Assembly: GCF_024198235.1 (NCBI RefSeq)
Contig: NZ_JAKCFB010000004.1
Coordinates: 372,001-436,000 of the forward strand
Length of the DNA: 64,000 nt
Origin: Myxococcus dinghuensis
GTDB taxonomy: Bacteria; Myxococcota; Myxococcia; Myxococcales; Myxococcaceae
Direction of reading: 5' to 3'
Below are positions 23,346-35,183 of the stretch, in pieces; position 1 is the first letter of the stretch, and the number at the start of each line of letters is the position of its first letter. The notes below the pieces were generated by a model. The model was given only the letters and a program-made list of their open reading frames with translations, ran no database searches and was not told the DNA's origin. Made by a program: the position numbers and the translations under genes.

Positions 23346-24542
23346 TCAGGTGTGGTGGTGGAGGCTCTCCACCAGGTACGGGTCTCCCACCGGCAACATG
23401 CGCGTGGTGCGCACCGCGCGCGTCACGGCCAGGAGGAACAGCGCCCCCACACCCACGAAGGCCGCCAGTTCGTACACGCCCAGCACCAGCCCCTCCGGCT
23501 GGTGCGCCGGGGCGACCATCAACTGGAGGTCCAGCCACCGCCCCACCAGCAGCACCGCCGCGACGCGCAACAGGTGCGTCGGGTTCTTCTTGGCCGGGCG
23601 CGGCAGGAGCAGCAGGAAGGGCAGCGCCCAGTTCAGCGCGATGTTCACGTAGAACGGCACCGTCCAGCCGCCGTGCATCCGCGCGATGAAGTAGACCGTC
23701 TCCTCCGGGATGTTCGCGTACCAGATGAGCAGGAACTGCGAGAACCAGAGGTAGGCCCACAGCGTGGCGAAGGCGAACATCAGCTTGCCCAGGTCGTGCA
23801 GGTGGCTGCTGTTGAGCTGGGGCAGCGCGCCCGCGCGGTGGAGCAGGATGGCCGCCACGGTGATGGCGCACACGCTGGAGCTGAGCAGGCCCGCGAAGTT
23901 GTAGAGCGCGTAGATGGTGCTGAACCAGTGTGGCTCCAGCGACATGAGCCAGTCGAAGGCCGCCAGGCAGAACGTCAGCGCGAAGAGCACCAGGAACACG
24001 GCGGACACCTTCACGTGGCGCTTCGTCAGCGCCTCCGTCCGCTCCGTGTCCTGCTGGACGGAGATGCGCCGCAACAGCCACGTGAAGCCCACCCACAGGG
24101 CCAGCATCACCCCCATGCGGAGGGCGAAGAAGGGCACGTTGAGGAAGCCCGCCTTCTGGTGCAGCAGGTGGTCGGTCTCCATGACACCCGGGCGCGCCCA
24201 CGGCCACAGCCTCGTCGCGAAGGGCAAGAGCGCCAGCATCGTCACCGCGCCCCAGGGCACGTAGGACGCGAACGCCTCCGGGATGCGCTTGAAGACGGTG
24301 AACCAGCCCGCGTTGGCCACGGCGTTGAGCGCCAGGAACACCGCGCCGCCCAGGCCCAGGCACAGGAAGTAGAAGCCGCTGGTGAGCAGGCTCGACAGCG
24401 TCCGCTCCGGGGCCTGCACCAGCCCCAGCACCAACAGGCCCAGGCCCGCGCCCGCCGCCACCTGCGCGGCGCGGTGGACCACCGGCGAGACGGCGAAGCC
24501 GCCCTCGCCTCCGGTGGCGACGTCGTGTGTGGGGCTGCTCAT
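23346..24542 (-). CDS. actF: Alternative complex III membrane subunit ActF
   Basis: 398-residue integral membrane protein with about ten helices (for example AAGAGLGLLVLGLVQAP, FLCLGLGGAVFLALNAV, AVFLVLFALTFCLAAFDW). It belongs to the ActF/ActC (NrfD/PsrC-like) family that holds the quinol site and proton path of the quinol:cytochrome c oxidoreductase. Marker phrases are WLMSLEPHWFSTIYALYNFA and LWAYLWFSQFLLIWYANIPE, which are strongly conserved in ActF. It is the last gene of the act operon, and its ATG overlaps the actE stop (ATGA). Full length. Confidence 0.93.
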   Translation of the reverse strand: MSSPTHDVATGGEGGFAVSPVVHRAAQVAAGAGLGLLVLGLVQAPERTLSSLLTSGFYFLCLGLGGAVFLALNAVANAGWFTVFKRIPEAFASYVPWGAVTMLALLPFATRLWPWARPGVMETDHLLHQKAGFLNVPFFALRMGVMLALWVGFTWLLRRISVQQDTERTEALTKRHVKVSAVFLVLFALTFCLAAFDWLMSLEPHWFSTIYALYNFAGLLSSSVCAITVAAILLHRAGALPQLNSSHLHDLGKLMFAFATLWAYLWFSQFLLIWYANIPEETVYFIARMHGGWTVPFYVNIALNWALPFLLLLPRPAKKNPTHLLRVAAVLLVGRWLDLQLMVAPAHQPEGLVLGVYELAAFVGVGALFLLAVTRAVRTTRMLPVGDPYLVESLHHHT

Positions 24543-25108
24543 GGCGTGTCCTTTCGCGCCGTGCGCGCGGGGTCCTGCAGTGTCCGGAGGTAGTGGACGA
24601 CCTTCCAGCGGTCCTCCGGCGCCACCTGCGAACCATGGGCCGGCATCAGGCCCTGCCCATGGGTGATGATGTGGAAGATGCGCCCGTCCGGCAGGCCCCT
24701 GGCGTGCTCGGCCACGAGCGAGGGCGGCACCGGGAAGCGCGCCGTCACCGTGCCGTCGCCCAGCCCCTCCGACCCGTGGCAGGGCGAGCAGTAGCGCTGG
24801 AAGGCCGTCCGCCCCCGCGCCACCACCTCCGGCGAGGCCGGATAGGGGTTCTTCAACTGCGCCCCGGCCCGCTCCGCCTCCTCGGGCCCGGCGGCCAGGT
24901 GCAGCGGCTGGAAGCCCCGGGGCACCGTCCCCTTCGCCGGGACGAGCAGCGTCTTGCCGTCCGGCGTGTTGGGGTTGGGCGAGAAGCTGTCGTACGGCAC
25001 GGACGACACCATGTCCGGCGCGTACTCGTAGTTGGGCTTCGTCTCGTCCTGCTCGCAGCCCGCCAGGGCGAGCCCCACCACCACCACGCCCGCGAACGCG
25101 CGCCTCAC
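24539..25108 (-). CDS. actE: Alternative complex III monohaem cytochrome c lipoprotein ActE
   Basis: 189 residues from GTG 25108, preceded by AAGGAGGT. A lipobox (VVGLALAGC, lipid Cys at 18) anchors the protein. One haem motif, CSPCH at 107-111, is followed by GLGDG and the methionine-ligand region HITHGQGLMPAHGSQV. ActE delivers electrons from the complex to soluble cytochrome c or the oxidase. The conserved phrase MVSSVPYDSFSPNPNTPDG near residue 33 is typical of ActE. The start overlaps the actD stop (GTGA) and the end overlaps actF. Confidence 0.92.
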   Translation of the reverse strand: MRRAFAGVVVVGLALAGCEQDETKPNYEYAPDMVSSVPYDSFSPNPNTPDGKTLLVPAKGTVPRGFQPLHLAAGPEEAERAGAQLKNPYPASPEVVARGRTAFQRYCSPCHGSEGLGDGTVTARFPVPPSLVAEHARGLPDGRIFHIITHGQGLMPAHGSQVAPEDRWKVVHYLRTLQDPARTARKDTP

Positions 25109-25626
25109 GACGACACCTCCTTCAGGTCCAGCGCGACCGCGCCATGCCGGCGCAACAACTGCTCCGCCTCCTCCAGCGCCTCGGGCGTCTGGCGCGGCGA
25201 CAGCGCGATGGCGAACCGGTCGTCCGTCACCCGGGGCAGCGCCTGCTTCCGGTTGCCGGGGAACAGCTTCGCCCGGACGAGGAAGGACCCCACCGTGATG
25301 AGCGCCGCGAACAGCACCGTCAGCTCGAAGGACACCGGGATGAAGGCGGGGAACGAGTTGAACGGCTTGCCGCCCACGTTGAGCGGCCAGCTCACCACGC
25401 TGGTGTAGAGCTGGAGCGACAGCGCCAGCGTGCAGCCCAGCGCGCCCGCGCCGAAGCACACCCAGGTGAGCCGGCTGGGCTTCAGGCCCATCGCCTCGTC
25501 CAGGCCGTGGACCGCGTACGGCGTGTACACGTCCTGGAGCACGTGGCCGGAGTCGCGCACCGCGCGCGTGGCGTCGAGGACCTGCGCCTCGCTCTCGAAG
25601 TAGCCAATGAGGACGGGGGTGCTCAT
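25105..25626 (-). CDS. actD: Alternative complex III subunit ActD (DUF3341)
   Basis: 173 residues: an N-terminal ferredoxin-like region ([20 protein letters not shown], then [16 protein letters not shown]) followed by two membrane helices ([17 protein letters not shown] and [20 protein letters not shown]). This is the DUF3341 layout of ActD, a structural subunit. The conserved [19 protein letters not shown] block joins the helices. Overlaps both neighbours by 4 bases within the act operon. Confidence 0.93.
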   Translation of the reverse strand: MSTPVLIGYFESEAQVLDATRAVRDSGHVLQDVYTPYAVHGLDEAMGLKPSRLTWVCFGAGALGCTLALSLQLYTSVVSWPLNVGGKPFNSFPAFIPVSFELTVLFAALITVGSFLVRAKLFPGNRKQALPRVTDDRFAIALSPRQTPEALEEAEQLLRRHGAVALDLKEVSS

Positions 25627-27097
25627 ACGGGGACGTCCTTCCGGGTGGCGATGGCCAGCGGCGGCGTGCCCAGCGACACGGGCGCCTCCTCGGCCACCGG
25701 CGCGGGACGCGCGGGGGGATGGTGCGCGGGGGCCTGCTCGTGCTCGGGCCGGGCGAAGCCGAGCACGCTCTTCACCTCGCCGATGGAGATGATGGGCAGC
25801 ACCCGGACGAACAGCAGGAACAGGGTGAAGAACAGGCCGAAGGTGCCGATGAAGGTCCCCACCTCCACCGCGGTCGGCGTGTACATGGACCAACTGCTGG
25901 GCAGGAAGTCGCGGTGCAGGCTCGTCACGATGATGACGAAGCGCTCGAACCACATGCCCACGTTGATGACCAGCGACAGGACGAAGATGGCCGCGGGCGA
26001 GGTGCGGATCTTCTTGAACCAGAACAGGTGCGGCGACACCACGTTGCACGTCACCATGATCCAGTACGCCCAGGCATAGGGGCCGAACGCGCGGTTCATG
26101 AAGGTGAAGCGCTCGTACGGGTTGCCCGAGTACCAGGCGATGAAGAACTCCGTCGCGTACGCCAGCGAGACGATGCCCCCGGTGACGATGATGACCTTCG
26201 TCATGTTCTCCAGGTGGCGCAGCGTGATGAGGTGCTCGTAGCCCAGCACCACGCGGGTGATGATCATCAGCGTCAGCACCATGGCGAAGCCGCTGAACAC
26301 CGCGCCCGCCACGAAGTACGGCGGGAAGATGGTGGTGTGCCAGCCGGGGATGACCGACGTGGCGAAGTCCATGGAGACGATGGTGTGCACGCTGAGCACC
26401 AGCGGCGTCGCCAGGCCCGCCAGCAGCATGTACACCGTCTCGTAGCGGCTCCACGTGCGGTTGGAGCCCGTCCACCCCAGCGACAGGACCTTGAAGACGG
26501 CCTTGCGCACGCCGGACTTCACGCGGTCGCGCACCGTGGCCAGGTCGGGGATGAGGCCCACGTACCAGAACACCGCGGACACGGTGAAGTACGTGGAGAT
26601 GGCGAACACGTCCCACAAGAGCGGCGAGCGGAAGTTGACCCACAGGCTGCCGCGCGTGTTCGGGTACGGCAGCACCCAGAAGGCCAGCCAGGGCCGCCCC
26701 ATGTGGATGACCGGGAAGAGCGCCGCGCACATGACGGCGAACAGCGTCATCGCCTCCGCCGCGCGGTTGATGCTCGTGCGCCACTTCTGCCGGAACAGGA
26801 AGAGGATGGCGGAGATGAGCGTGCCCGCGTGGCCGATGCCCACCCAGAACACGAAGTTGGTGATGTCGAAGGCCCAGCCGATGGTCTTGTTCAGACCCCA
26901 CACGCCGATGCCCGTGCCCACCTGGTACGCGACGATGCCGGCGCCGGTGCCGAGAATCGACACGGCGATGGCGAACGCCGCCCACCACTTCCACGTGGGC
27001 GGGCGCTCCATGGGGGCGCAGATCTCCTCGGTGAGCTGGCCCAGGGTGCGCGCCTCGCTGACCAGCGGGACACGCAGCGGGGACAGATGCTGTTGGC

Positions 27098-27101
<4 letters not shown>
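25623..27101 (-). CDS. actC: Alternative complex III quinol-binding membrane subunit ActC (NrfD family)
   Basis: 492 residues from ATG 27101, which overlaps the actB stop by 4 bases; longer in-frame starts run into actB. About ten helices, with NrfD/PsrC-family landmarks [35 protein letters not shown], and [21 protein letters not shown]. Histidine and aspartate residues in the second of these regions form the quinol site in known structures. The C-terminus is polar and proline-rich. ActC pairs with ActF to form the membrane core of the complex. Confidence 0.94.
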
Positions 27102-30082
<2,981 letters not shown>

Positions 30083-30095
30083 GACGACGAGGTCC

Positions 30096-30728
30096 TCAGC
30101 GGTGGCAGCCCGAGCAGTCCGTGGGCGGGCGCAGGGGGCGGGGAAGCTTCGAGGGCTCGGGCAGCGGCGCCCCGGACGTCAGGGCCAGCAGCTCCCCGGG
30201 ACGGGGCGCGGACGACGGCGGCGCGGACGACGGCTCCGCCACCGTCTTGCGGTGACAGTCCAGGCACCAGCCCATCGTCATGGGCTCCACCTGTTCGACG
30301 CGCACCATCTCCTGCACCGCGCCGTGGCACGTCTGGCAGGCGAGCCCCGCGGTGACGTGGCTGGCGTGGTTGAAGTACGCGTGGTCCGGCAGGCGGTGGA
30401 CGCGGGTCCACTCGATGGGCTGGTTCGCCGCCACCGCCGCGACCACCTTCTGGATTTCGGGCGAGTCCTTCTTCACCTGCGTGTGGCAGTTCATGCACAC
30501 GCTGGTGGAGGGCACCCCGGCGTGGCGGCTCTTCTCCGCGCCGACGTGGCAGTACTGGCAGTCCAGTTCGTACTGGCCCGCGTGGACCGCGTGCGAGAAG
30601 GCCACGGGCTGCGCGGGCATGTGGCCCTGCTGGTTGTTCACCGGGCCGTTGCAGCCCCCCATCGCCAGGGCGAGCAGCGCCCCCGCCGCGCCGGTGAGGG
30701 GAACGGGGCCGAAGGACGAGCGACTCAT
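30096..30728 (-). CDS. actA: Alternative complex III pentahaem cytochrome c ActA
   Basis: 210 residues. Lipoprotein signal (ALLALAMGGC, lipid Cys 26). Five CxxCH motifs: CQYCH (57), CMNCH (78), CQTCH (131), CLDCH (155) and CSGCH (205), with paired histidines such as FSHAVHAGQYELD and FNHASHVTAG, as in cytochrome c3-type folds. ActA collects electrons from ActB. A long Pro/Ser-rich linker (about 165-200) separates the fifth haem. Its ATG overlaps the NarI-like gene stop. Confidence 0.93.
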   Translation of the reverse strand: MSRSSFGPVPLTGAAGALLALAMGGCNGPVNNQQGHMPAQPVAFSHAVHAGQYELDCQYCHVGAEKSRHAGVPSTSVCMNCHTQVKKDSPEIQKVVAAVAANQPIEWTRVHRLPDHAYFNHASHVTAGLACQTCHGAVQEMVRVEQVEPMTMGWCLDCHRKTVAEPSSAPPSSAPRPGELLALTSGAPLPEPSKLPRPLRPPTDCSGCHR

Positions 30729-31369
30729 GGTGTCTCCTCCCGGGGCGTGGCGAGCATGCCGGGCTCCACCGACTCCCGGGGCTGCACCACCGCCGCGACG
30801 GGACGGGTGCGGAAGAAGGGCGCCACCGCCAGCAGCGCGAAGCCACCCAGGACGTGTAGCTGGAACGCGAGCGGCGAGCGCAGCATCAGCGTCGCCTCCG
30901 GCTGGAAGGCCATGAGCGAGCGCAGATAGGGCACGGCGACGTGCACGTACCAGGCGGAGCCCCAGCGCAGCGTCACCGCGACGTACACCCCGGAGAGCAC
31001 CTGCGCGAACACCAGCCCCAGCGCCGTGGCCGAGCCCCACTGCCCTTCCCGCGCCCGGCGCAGCGTCAGGCTGGCCAGGCCCCAGCCGAGCAGCAGCGCG
31101 CCGACGAGGCTCAGCGACTCCAGCGCGAACAGGCGCGAGGGCGAGCCGTTGAAGAGCTGCATCGCGCGGGGCGCCGCCAGCCCGAGCAGGTGGTTGAGCG
31201 CGACGATGGCCGTGCCGCCGAGCACCGCGCGCCCCGCGGGCGTCCAGTCCTGGGAGGCCCGCGCCTTCGTCGGCGGGGGCGCGCGGGTGACGAACCGGTG
31301 CACGAGGCCCGCGGCGGCGATGCCCGCGGCGGCGTAGGGGACGAGGGTGAACAGGAGGGAGTCGCTCAC
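30725..31369 (-). CDS. NarI-like cytochrome b membrane protein at the head of the act operon
   Basis: 214 residues with five or six hydrophobic segments (LFTLVPYAAAGIAAAGLVHRF, LSLVGALLLGWGLASL, LGLVFAQVLSGVYVAV, FQLHVLGGFALLAVAPFF). The pattern of histidines (AIVALNHLLGL; WYVHVAVPYLRSL; FQLHVLGGF) and the phrase PYLRSLMAFQPEATLM match respiratory nitrate reductase gamma (NarI)-family dihaem cytochrome b. No nitrate reductase genes are nearby. It overlaps the diheme cytochrome c and actA by 4 bases each, so it probably acts in the same electron-transfer chain as alternative complex III. Confidence 0.72.
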   Translation of the reverse strand: MSDSLLFTLVPYAAAGIAAAGLVHRFVTRAPPPTKARASQDWTPAGRAVLGGTAIVALNHLLGLAAPRAMQLFNGSPSRLFALESLSLVGALLLGWGLASLTLRRAREGQWGSATALGLVFAQVLSGVYVAVTLRWGSAWYVHVAVPYLRSLMAFQPEATLMLRSPLAFQLHVLGGFALLAVAPFFRTRPVAAVVQPRESVEPGMLATPREETP

Positions 31370-32208
31370 GAGAGTCCTCGCTGGGACGGCGCGGTGAAGG
31401 CGATTCCGATGAAGCCCAGGGCCGCGAGCAGCCCGACGACGCCCAGGTAGACGAAGTCGCGGTCCGCGCGCGGGCGGCTGCCATCGCGCGAGACATCCGC
31501 CAGGTACGCCTTGAGGGCGTATTGCTCTTCCTCGGTGAGGGGGGCCTGCGCGTAGAGCGCGCCCATCATCGGGCCGTCCAGCTTCGCCAGCGCCGGGCGC
31601 ATGCCCTTCTCGCCCATGCGCGCGAAGGCGAACGTGAGGTTCGGGCCCAGCGTGCCACCGCCCGCCACGCCCAGGCCGCGCACGTCGTGGCAGCCGATGC
31701 AGGCGGCGCCGCCGTGGGTCAGCGGCTCGGAGCCCTCGAACAACTTGCGGCCCCGGGCGACGTCCTCCGCGGTCGCGTCCGTGCCCATCTTCTCCGCGGG
31801 CGAGGGCTTGCAGCCCCCCGGGCCCTTCGCGGTGCAGTCGCGGAAGTACGCGAACAGGCTCGCGCGCTCCTCGTCCGTCAGCGCCTGGTCCGGCATCCGC
31901 ACGCCGTTGAACCTGGTGAGCAGCGCGTTGGCCACCGGGTCCCCGGCGTCGATGACCGCGGAGGGGCTCTTGATGAAGCGGGTGACCCAGGCCTCGTCGC
32001 GCCGCTCCAGCACGCCGTGGAGGTCCGGGCCCACGCGGTCGCCCTCACCCACCGAGTGACAGGTGGCGCAGCGCTGGGTGAAGAGTCCCGCGCCCTGCTT
32101 CGTCGCCTGCGCCAGTGCCTCCGGCGCCGACAACAGCGCGAGCATCGGGATGATGGGGACGAGCCTTCGCGCCTGGCGCGTCCGCTCCTCTGGAACTCGT
32201 GTCCGCAT
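31366..32208 (-). CDS. Dihaem cytochrome c, first gene of the act operon
   Basis: 280 residues. A signal peptide (VPIIPMLALLSAPEALA, about 17-33) is followed by two class-I cytochrome c domains: CATCH at 47-51 and CIGCH at 169-173, each with downstream methionine candidates (NGVRMPDQ; DGPMMGALY). A C-terminal helix (FVYLGVVGLLAALGFIGIAF, about 253-272) anchors it. A GAGGGG site precedes the ATG by about 8 bases. It overlaps the NarI-like gene by 4 bases. A role as electron carrier in this operon is inferred from the coupling. Confidence 0.85.
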   Translation of the reverse strand: MRTRVPEERTRQARRLVPIIPMLALLSAPEALAQATKQGAGLFTQRCATCHSVGEGDRVGPDLHGVLERRDEAWVTRFIKSPSAVIDAGDPVANALLTRFNGVRMPDQALTDEERASLFAYFRDCTAKGPGGCKPSPAEKMGTDATAEDVARGRKLFEGSEPLTHGGAACIGCHDVRGLGVAGGGTLGPNLTFAFARMGEKGMRPALAKLDGPMMGALYAQAPLTEEEQYALKAYLADVSRDGSRPRADRDFVYLGVVGLLAALGFIGIAFTAPSQRGLS

Positions 32209-32284
32209 CGCTGCGTGCCCCTCCTCGCGGGGAGGCCGGGCTCATTGCCCAGCGCACGCGGACGATTTGCAACGCGGGGGCCAG

Positions 32285-32317
32285 GGTGTTCTCCGGGCGG
32301 AATCCGCCTGGAGCACC
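32285..32317 (-). promoter_or_regulatory. Imperfect hairpin upstream of the act operon
   Basis: A core palindrome GGCGGATTCCGCC is flanked by CTCC/GGAG and GGTG/CACC arms with one mismatch and a 2-base bulge, about 14 pairs in total. It lies about 80-110 bases before the first ATG of the operon. It could be an operator or a leader hairpin; I see no consensus promoter hexamers that settle which. Confidence 0.35.
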
Positions 32318-32355
32318 GGAATTCACGAGAAGGGAGCGCAGCCTTTGCGCCGGGG

Positions 32356-32375
32356 ACGGTGCGGGAACGCACCGT
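32356..32375. terminator. Perfect hairpin between the 132-residue membrane protein and the act operon
   Basis: ACGGTGCG (32356-32363), loop GGAA, CGCACCGT (32368-32375). It is 75 bases past the upstream stop on the minus strand; a larger GC-rich stem (about 32411-32441) lies between. Neither has a T-run on the minus strand, so termination is tentative. Confidence 0.4.
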
Positions 32376-32450
32376 TTGCCTGACGACACCGGGCTGGAGC
32401 GGGGGCACGCCGCGGGGCCGGGGACGTGCCCGGCCCGCGCGCGGCGGCGA

Positions 32451-32849
32451 TCACATCGCGGTGGTGGTGAAGACGCCGCGGCTGATGGCCATGATGCCGC
32501 CGACGATGAAGAGGATGGCGAGCACCGCGCCCACCAGCGGCAGCGCGTAGCCCGGCTGCGGCTTGCGGCGGTTGATGGAGCTGGTCGCCTGGGCCGTGCC
32601 GGCCGCCAGCACCATCATCACGATGTGGCCGATGAGCGCCGGATAGTAGAAGCGCGTCACCAGCACGAGGATGCCGAGCAGGACTTGCAGGTGGAGCGTG
32701 CCCGCGAAAGCGGCGCCGAGGATGCGCCCTCCCTTGTCGAAGGGGCGCTTCGTCGCGAGCCCGAAGGCGAAGTACGCGATGGCCAGCACGCCCGCGAGCA
32801 GCACGAGGTAGCGGAGCCCGGAGTGGGCGTAGAAGAACATTCGGTCCAT
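32451..32849 (-). CDS. Small four-helix membrane protein of unknown function
   Basis: 132 residues with four membrane helices: YLVLLAGVLAIAYFAFGLA, AAFAGTLHLQVLLGILVLVT, ALIGHIVMMVLAAGTA and LPLVGAVLAILFIVGGIMA. Histidines lie at the ends of helices 1-3 (YAHSGLRY, GTLHLQVLLG, LIGHIVMM), which could bind haem, but no cytochrome b family is clearly recognised. It lies between the peroxidase and the act operon on the same strand, which makes an envelope redox role possible. Evidence for coding: codon bias and a clean helix pattern. Confidence 0.7.
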   Translation of the reverse strand: MDRMFFYAHSGLRYLVLLAGVLAIAYFAFGLATKRPFDKGGRILGAAFAGTLHLQVLLGILVLVTRFYYPALIGHIVMMVLAAGTAQATSSINRRKPQPGYALPLVGAVLAILFIVGGIMAISRGVFTTTAM

Positions 32850-32890
32850 GGGCCTCGCGGTTTAGCAACGCGCGGGGCCCGACGCACGTT

Positions 32891-33997
32891 TCAAGACGGG
32901 TCCGGCTTGGGGGTCGTCCGGGTGCTGGGCGGCAGCGGGGGCGCGGCGATGCGCTCGGGGGGCGGCAACTCGCCGGTGAGGCTGTCGAGGAAGGCGACCA
33001 GGTCGTCCACCTCCGCGTCCGTCAGCGTGCGCGCAAGCTGGTGCTTCGCCATCAGCCGCACCATGGTGGGCAGGTCCTGGACGCTGCCGTCGTGCAGGTA
33101 CGGCCCCGTCTTGCGCACGTTGCGCAGGGTGGGCACGCGGAACTTGCCCCGGTCGTCCTCGTTCTTCGTCGCGTCGAAGCGGCCCGCGTCCGTCAGGCCC
33201 GGATAGTCCTCCAGCAGGCCCAGCTTCTGGAAGGACAGCCCGCCCACCGCGGGGCCGTTGTGGCAGGTGGTGCACCCGGTGACGGTGAAGAGCTGGAGGC
33301 CGCGCTGCTCCTGCGCGGTGAGCGCGGCGGCGTCACCTTCGAGGAAGCGGTCGAAGCGGGACGGCGTGACCAGGCCCCGCTCGAAGGAGGCGATGGCGCG
33401 CGCGGCGTTGGCGAGCGTCACCGGGCGCTTGTCGCCGGGGAAGGCGGCGCGGAAGCGGGAGACGTAATCCGGCATGGAGGAGAGCGTGGCCACCACGCGC
33501 TTCTCGTCCGGCATGGCCATCTCCACCGGGTTCAGGATGGGGCCGGAGGCCTGCGCCTCCAACGTGTCCGCGCGCCCGTCCCAGAACTGCGCGATGTGGC
33601 CCGCGGCGTTGTACACGGTGGGCGAGTTGCGCGTGCCCTTCTGCCCCCGGTGCCCGTCCGACAGCGCCTTGTTGTCCACGCCGTAGGTGCCCAGGCCGTG
33701 GCAACTGTTGCAGGACACGTCGTGGTTCTTCGACAGGCGCGCCTCGAAGAAGAGCATGCGCCCCAGCGCCACCTGCGCCTCGGTGTCCTGGGGCGCGGGC
33801 TTCGCGTCCTTGCGCGGAGGCAGCGGGCGAAAGAAATGCGTGAGCTGCTCGTGGGTCAGCGGCGGAGGCGCGCGGCGCGCGGGCTCCACGGGCGCGACCG
33901 GCGCGGGCGGCTCCGGGCGCTTCTCGCACGCGACGAGCGCGCCGGTCCCCAGGGAGGACAGCGTGAGCAGGGCGAGGAAGCGCTTTCGCGACGACAT
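32891..33997 (-). CDS. Dihaem cytochrome c peroxidase (MauG/CcpA family), lipoprotein
   Basis: 368 residues from ATG 33997, preceded by GGAG at 6 bases; a GTG four codons earlier is less likely. The lipobox LVAC (lipid Cys 24) follows a hydrophobic signal. Two haem motifs: CNSCH (96-100), the peroxidatic haem, and CTTCH (242-246). Typical family phrases are [46 protein letters not shown] and [19 protein letters not shown]. It reduces hydrogen peroxide with electrons from cytochrome c in the envelope. The C-terminus is proline-rich. Proximity to the respiratory operons fits. Confidence 0.93.
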   Translation of the reverse strand: MSSRKRFLALLTLSSLGTGALVACEKRPEPPAPVAPVEPARRAPPPLTHEQLTHFFRPLPPRKDAKPAPQDTEAQVALGRMLFFEARLSKNHDVSCNSCHGLGTYGVDNKALSDGHRGQKGTRNSPTVYNAAGHIAQFWDGRADTLEAQASGPILNPVEMAMPDEKRVVATLSSMPDYVSRFRAAFPGDKRPVTLANAARAIASFERGLVTPSRFDRFLEGDAAALTAQEQRGLQLFTVTGCTTCHNGPAVGGLSFQKLGLLEDYPGLTDAGRFDATKNEDDRGKFRVPTLRNVRKTGPYLHDGSVQDLPTMVRLMAKHQLARTLTDAEVDDLVAFLDSLTGELPPPERIAAPPLPPSTRTTPKPDPS

Positions 33998-34320
33998 GAC
34001 GGACTCCACGGGCCAGGTCCGCGCGACAAGCTACCAGCACGCGGGGAGGGGGCGGCCCGCGTCTTTGTGTCGCACCCCGCTCGGGCTTTCCACGTCCATC
34101 AGTCCCGCCCCGGGTCCTGCAACGGACCGTCGCCTCCCCGGCGTGCGGGCGGACAGGCCTCGCGCGCGGGCGGGCGACGCGGGGATTCGCCTTCATGTCC
34201 CGGACTGTTTCCCCAGGGTGCGAGCACGGGGAGCCCCGGGCTGCTTCGTCAGGGGCTTCCGCGGCGCGCGCGCAGCGGGGCATCGCTCGCGATGGAGGCG
34301 CCAGGAGACGAGGAGGCCGG
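33998..34320. other. Intergenic region without a recognised gene
   Basis: Between the divergent peroxidase and ferredoxin genes. I see no conserved coding frame, RNA gene or strong repeat. A weak hairpin (GAGCCCC with GGGGCTTC near 34230-34262) and the promoters of both genes are expected here. Part of it, 34249-34320, is also the 3' end of the antisense membrane-protein frame. Confidence 0.5.
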
Positions 34321-35064
34321 ATGCGGGATGAACGAGGTGGTGACGCGGAGGAGGCGTGGGAGGACGTCGAGGTCCTCGTGTGCCGCAAGTGCCTGACGCG
34401 GCGCGGGCTGCGGGCCGGAGGGCTCGAGTTGCCGCGCTGGCTGCAGGGCGCGCTCGCCGAGCGAGGCCTGACCGACCGCGTCCACGTCATGCCCACCGGC
34501 TGTCTGCGGCAGTGCCCTCGCGGCGAGGTCACCGTCCTCGTCCACGGCGGCGAGGTGGGGCTCGGTGGCGCGCTGCTCACCGTGGATCCGCTGATGGACC
34601 GCGAGAAGCTGCTGCGCCTCATCGAGGCGCGAGCGCGGGAGCTCCCAGCCGGGGACGCCGCCACCTCCGACGAGCGCGACGTCGCGACGTAGCGCCAACG
34701 ACGTGGAGCGCGGCGGAGGTGGACCGAAGATGAGCCGGTCCACGAGGAAGGACACGGTGAGCCCCGTGGCCGTGCCCACGGCGTCCCAGGCCAGGTCCTT
34801 GAGCGAGAAGCGCGTGCCGCGGCCCAGGTCGTAGAGCTCCTTGCCCACGCCGACCCCCATCGCCAGACCGGCGCTCGTCCAGTAGCGGGCCTCGTGGGGT
34901 TCGAGCAGCAACGCGCCTCCCGCGTAGCCCACGCCGGCGAGCGTGAAGCACGCGGCGAAGTGCTTGGGCTTGTCGGGTCCGAACCAGTCGTCTCCCGACG
35001 CGGCGTGCGCGCGCGGCGCGAGGAGGAGGGCGAGCGATGAGGCGAGCACTGGGAGCGGTCGCAT
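34249..35064 (-). CDS. Secreted YfiM-like membrane protein with a long antisense-overlapping tail
   Basis: From ATG 35064: signal peptide MRPLPVLASSLALLLAPRAH, then DDWFGPDKPKHFAACFTLAG, GLAMGVGVGKELYDLGRG, FSLKDLAWDAVGTATGLTVS, the pattern of YfiM/DUF2279-like proteins (D-K-x-x-H-F helix, GKE-x-x-D, D-x-x-x-D-x-x-G-x-x-x-G). The recognisable part ends near residue 112 (FLVDRLIFGPPPP). The frame then stays open for about 160 residues to 34249, running antisense through the whole ferredoxin gene. The tail is Arg/Ala/Gln-rich and probably not conserved. The true end may be shorter if a frameshift or sequencing error is present. Confidence 0.6.
   Translation of the reverse strand: MRPLPVLASSLALLLAPRAHAASGDDWFGPDKPKHFAACFTLAGVGYAGGALLLEPHEARYWTSAGLAMGVGVGKELYDLGRGTRFSLKDLAWDAVGTATGLTVSFLVDRLIFGPPPPRSTSLALRRDVALVGGGGVPGWELPRSRLDEAQQLLAVHQRIHGEQRATEPHLAAVDEDGDLAARALPQTAGGHDVDAVGQASLGERALQPARQLEPSGPQPAPRQALAAHEDLDVLPRLLRVTTSFIPHPASSSPGASIASDAPLRARRGSP
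34321..34692 (+). CDS. [2Fe-2S] thioredoxin-like ferredoxin
   Basis: 123 residues. ATG 34321 has GAGGAGG five bases upstream; longer frames lack a ribosome site. Cysteines at 21 and 24 (VLVCRKCLTRRGL) and 61 and 65 (HVMPTGCLRQCPRG) form the C-x2-C...C-x3-C set of the thioredoxin-fold [2Fe-2S] ferredoxin family (NuoE C-domain/cobalamin-pathway ferredoxins). Between them lies ALAERGLTDRVHVMPTGC; then EVTVLVHGGEVGLGG. It probably shuttles electrons to an unknown partner. The entire gene lies inside the antisense tail of the membrane protein gene on the other strand. Confidence 0.85.
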   Translation: MRDERGGDAEEAWEDVEVLVCRKCLTRRGLRAGGLELPRWLQGALAERGLTDRVHVMPTGCLRQCPRGEVTVLVHGGEVGLGGALLTVDPLMDREKLLRLIEARARELPAGDAATSDERDVAT

Positions 35065-35183
35065 GCCCCAGACATGTAGCACCCCACGGTCGGTCCAGGT
35101 GATGTGACACGGCACGAGCCGACCCGGACGGTCCTGGTGCGTTTTCGAGACGTGGCTCCGGAGGCGGCCTATGCTCGGTCCAC

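Noticed and set aside
30725..31369. Nitrate respiration locus
   Set aside because: The NarI-like gene is the only nitrate-reductase-like part; narG/H/J are absent and its overlaps tie it to the act genes.
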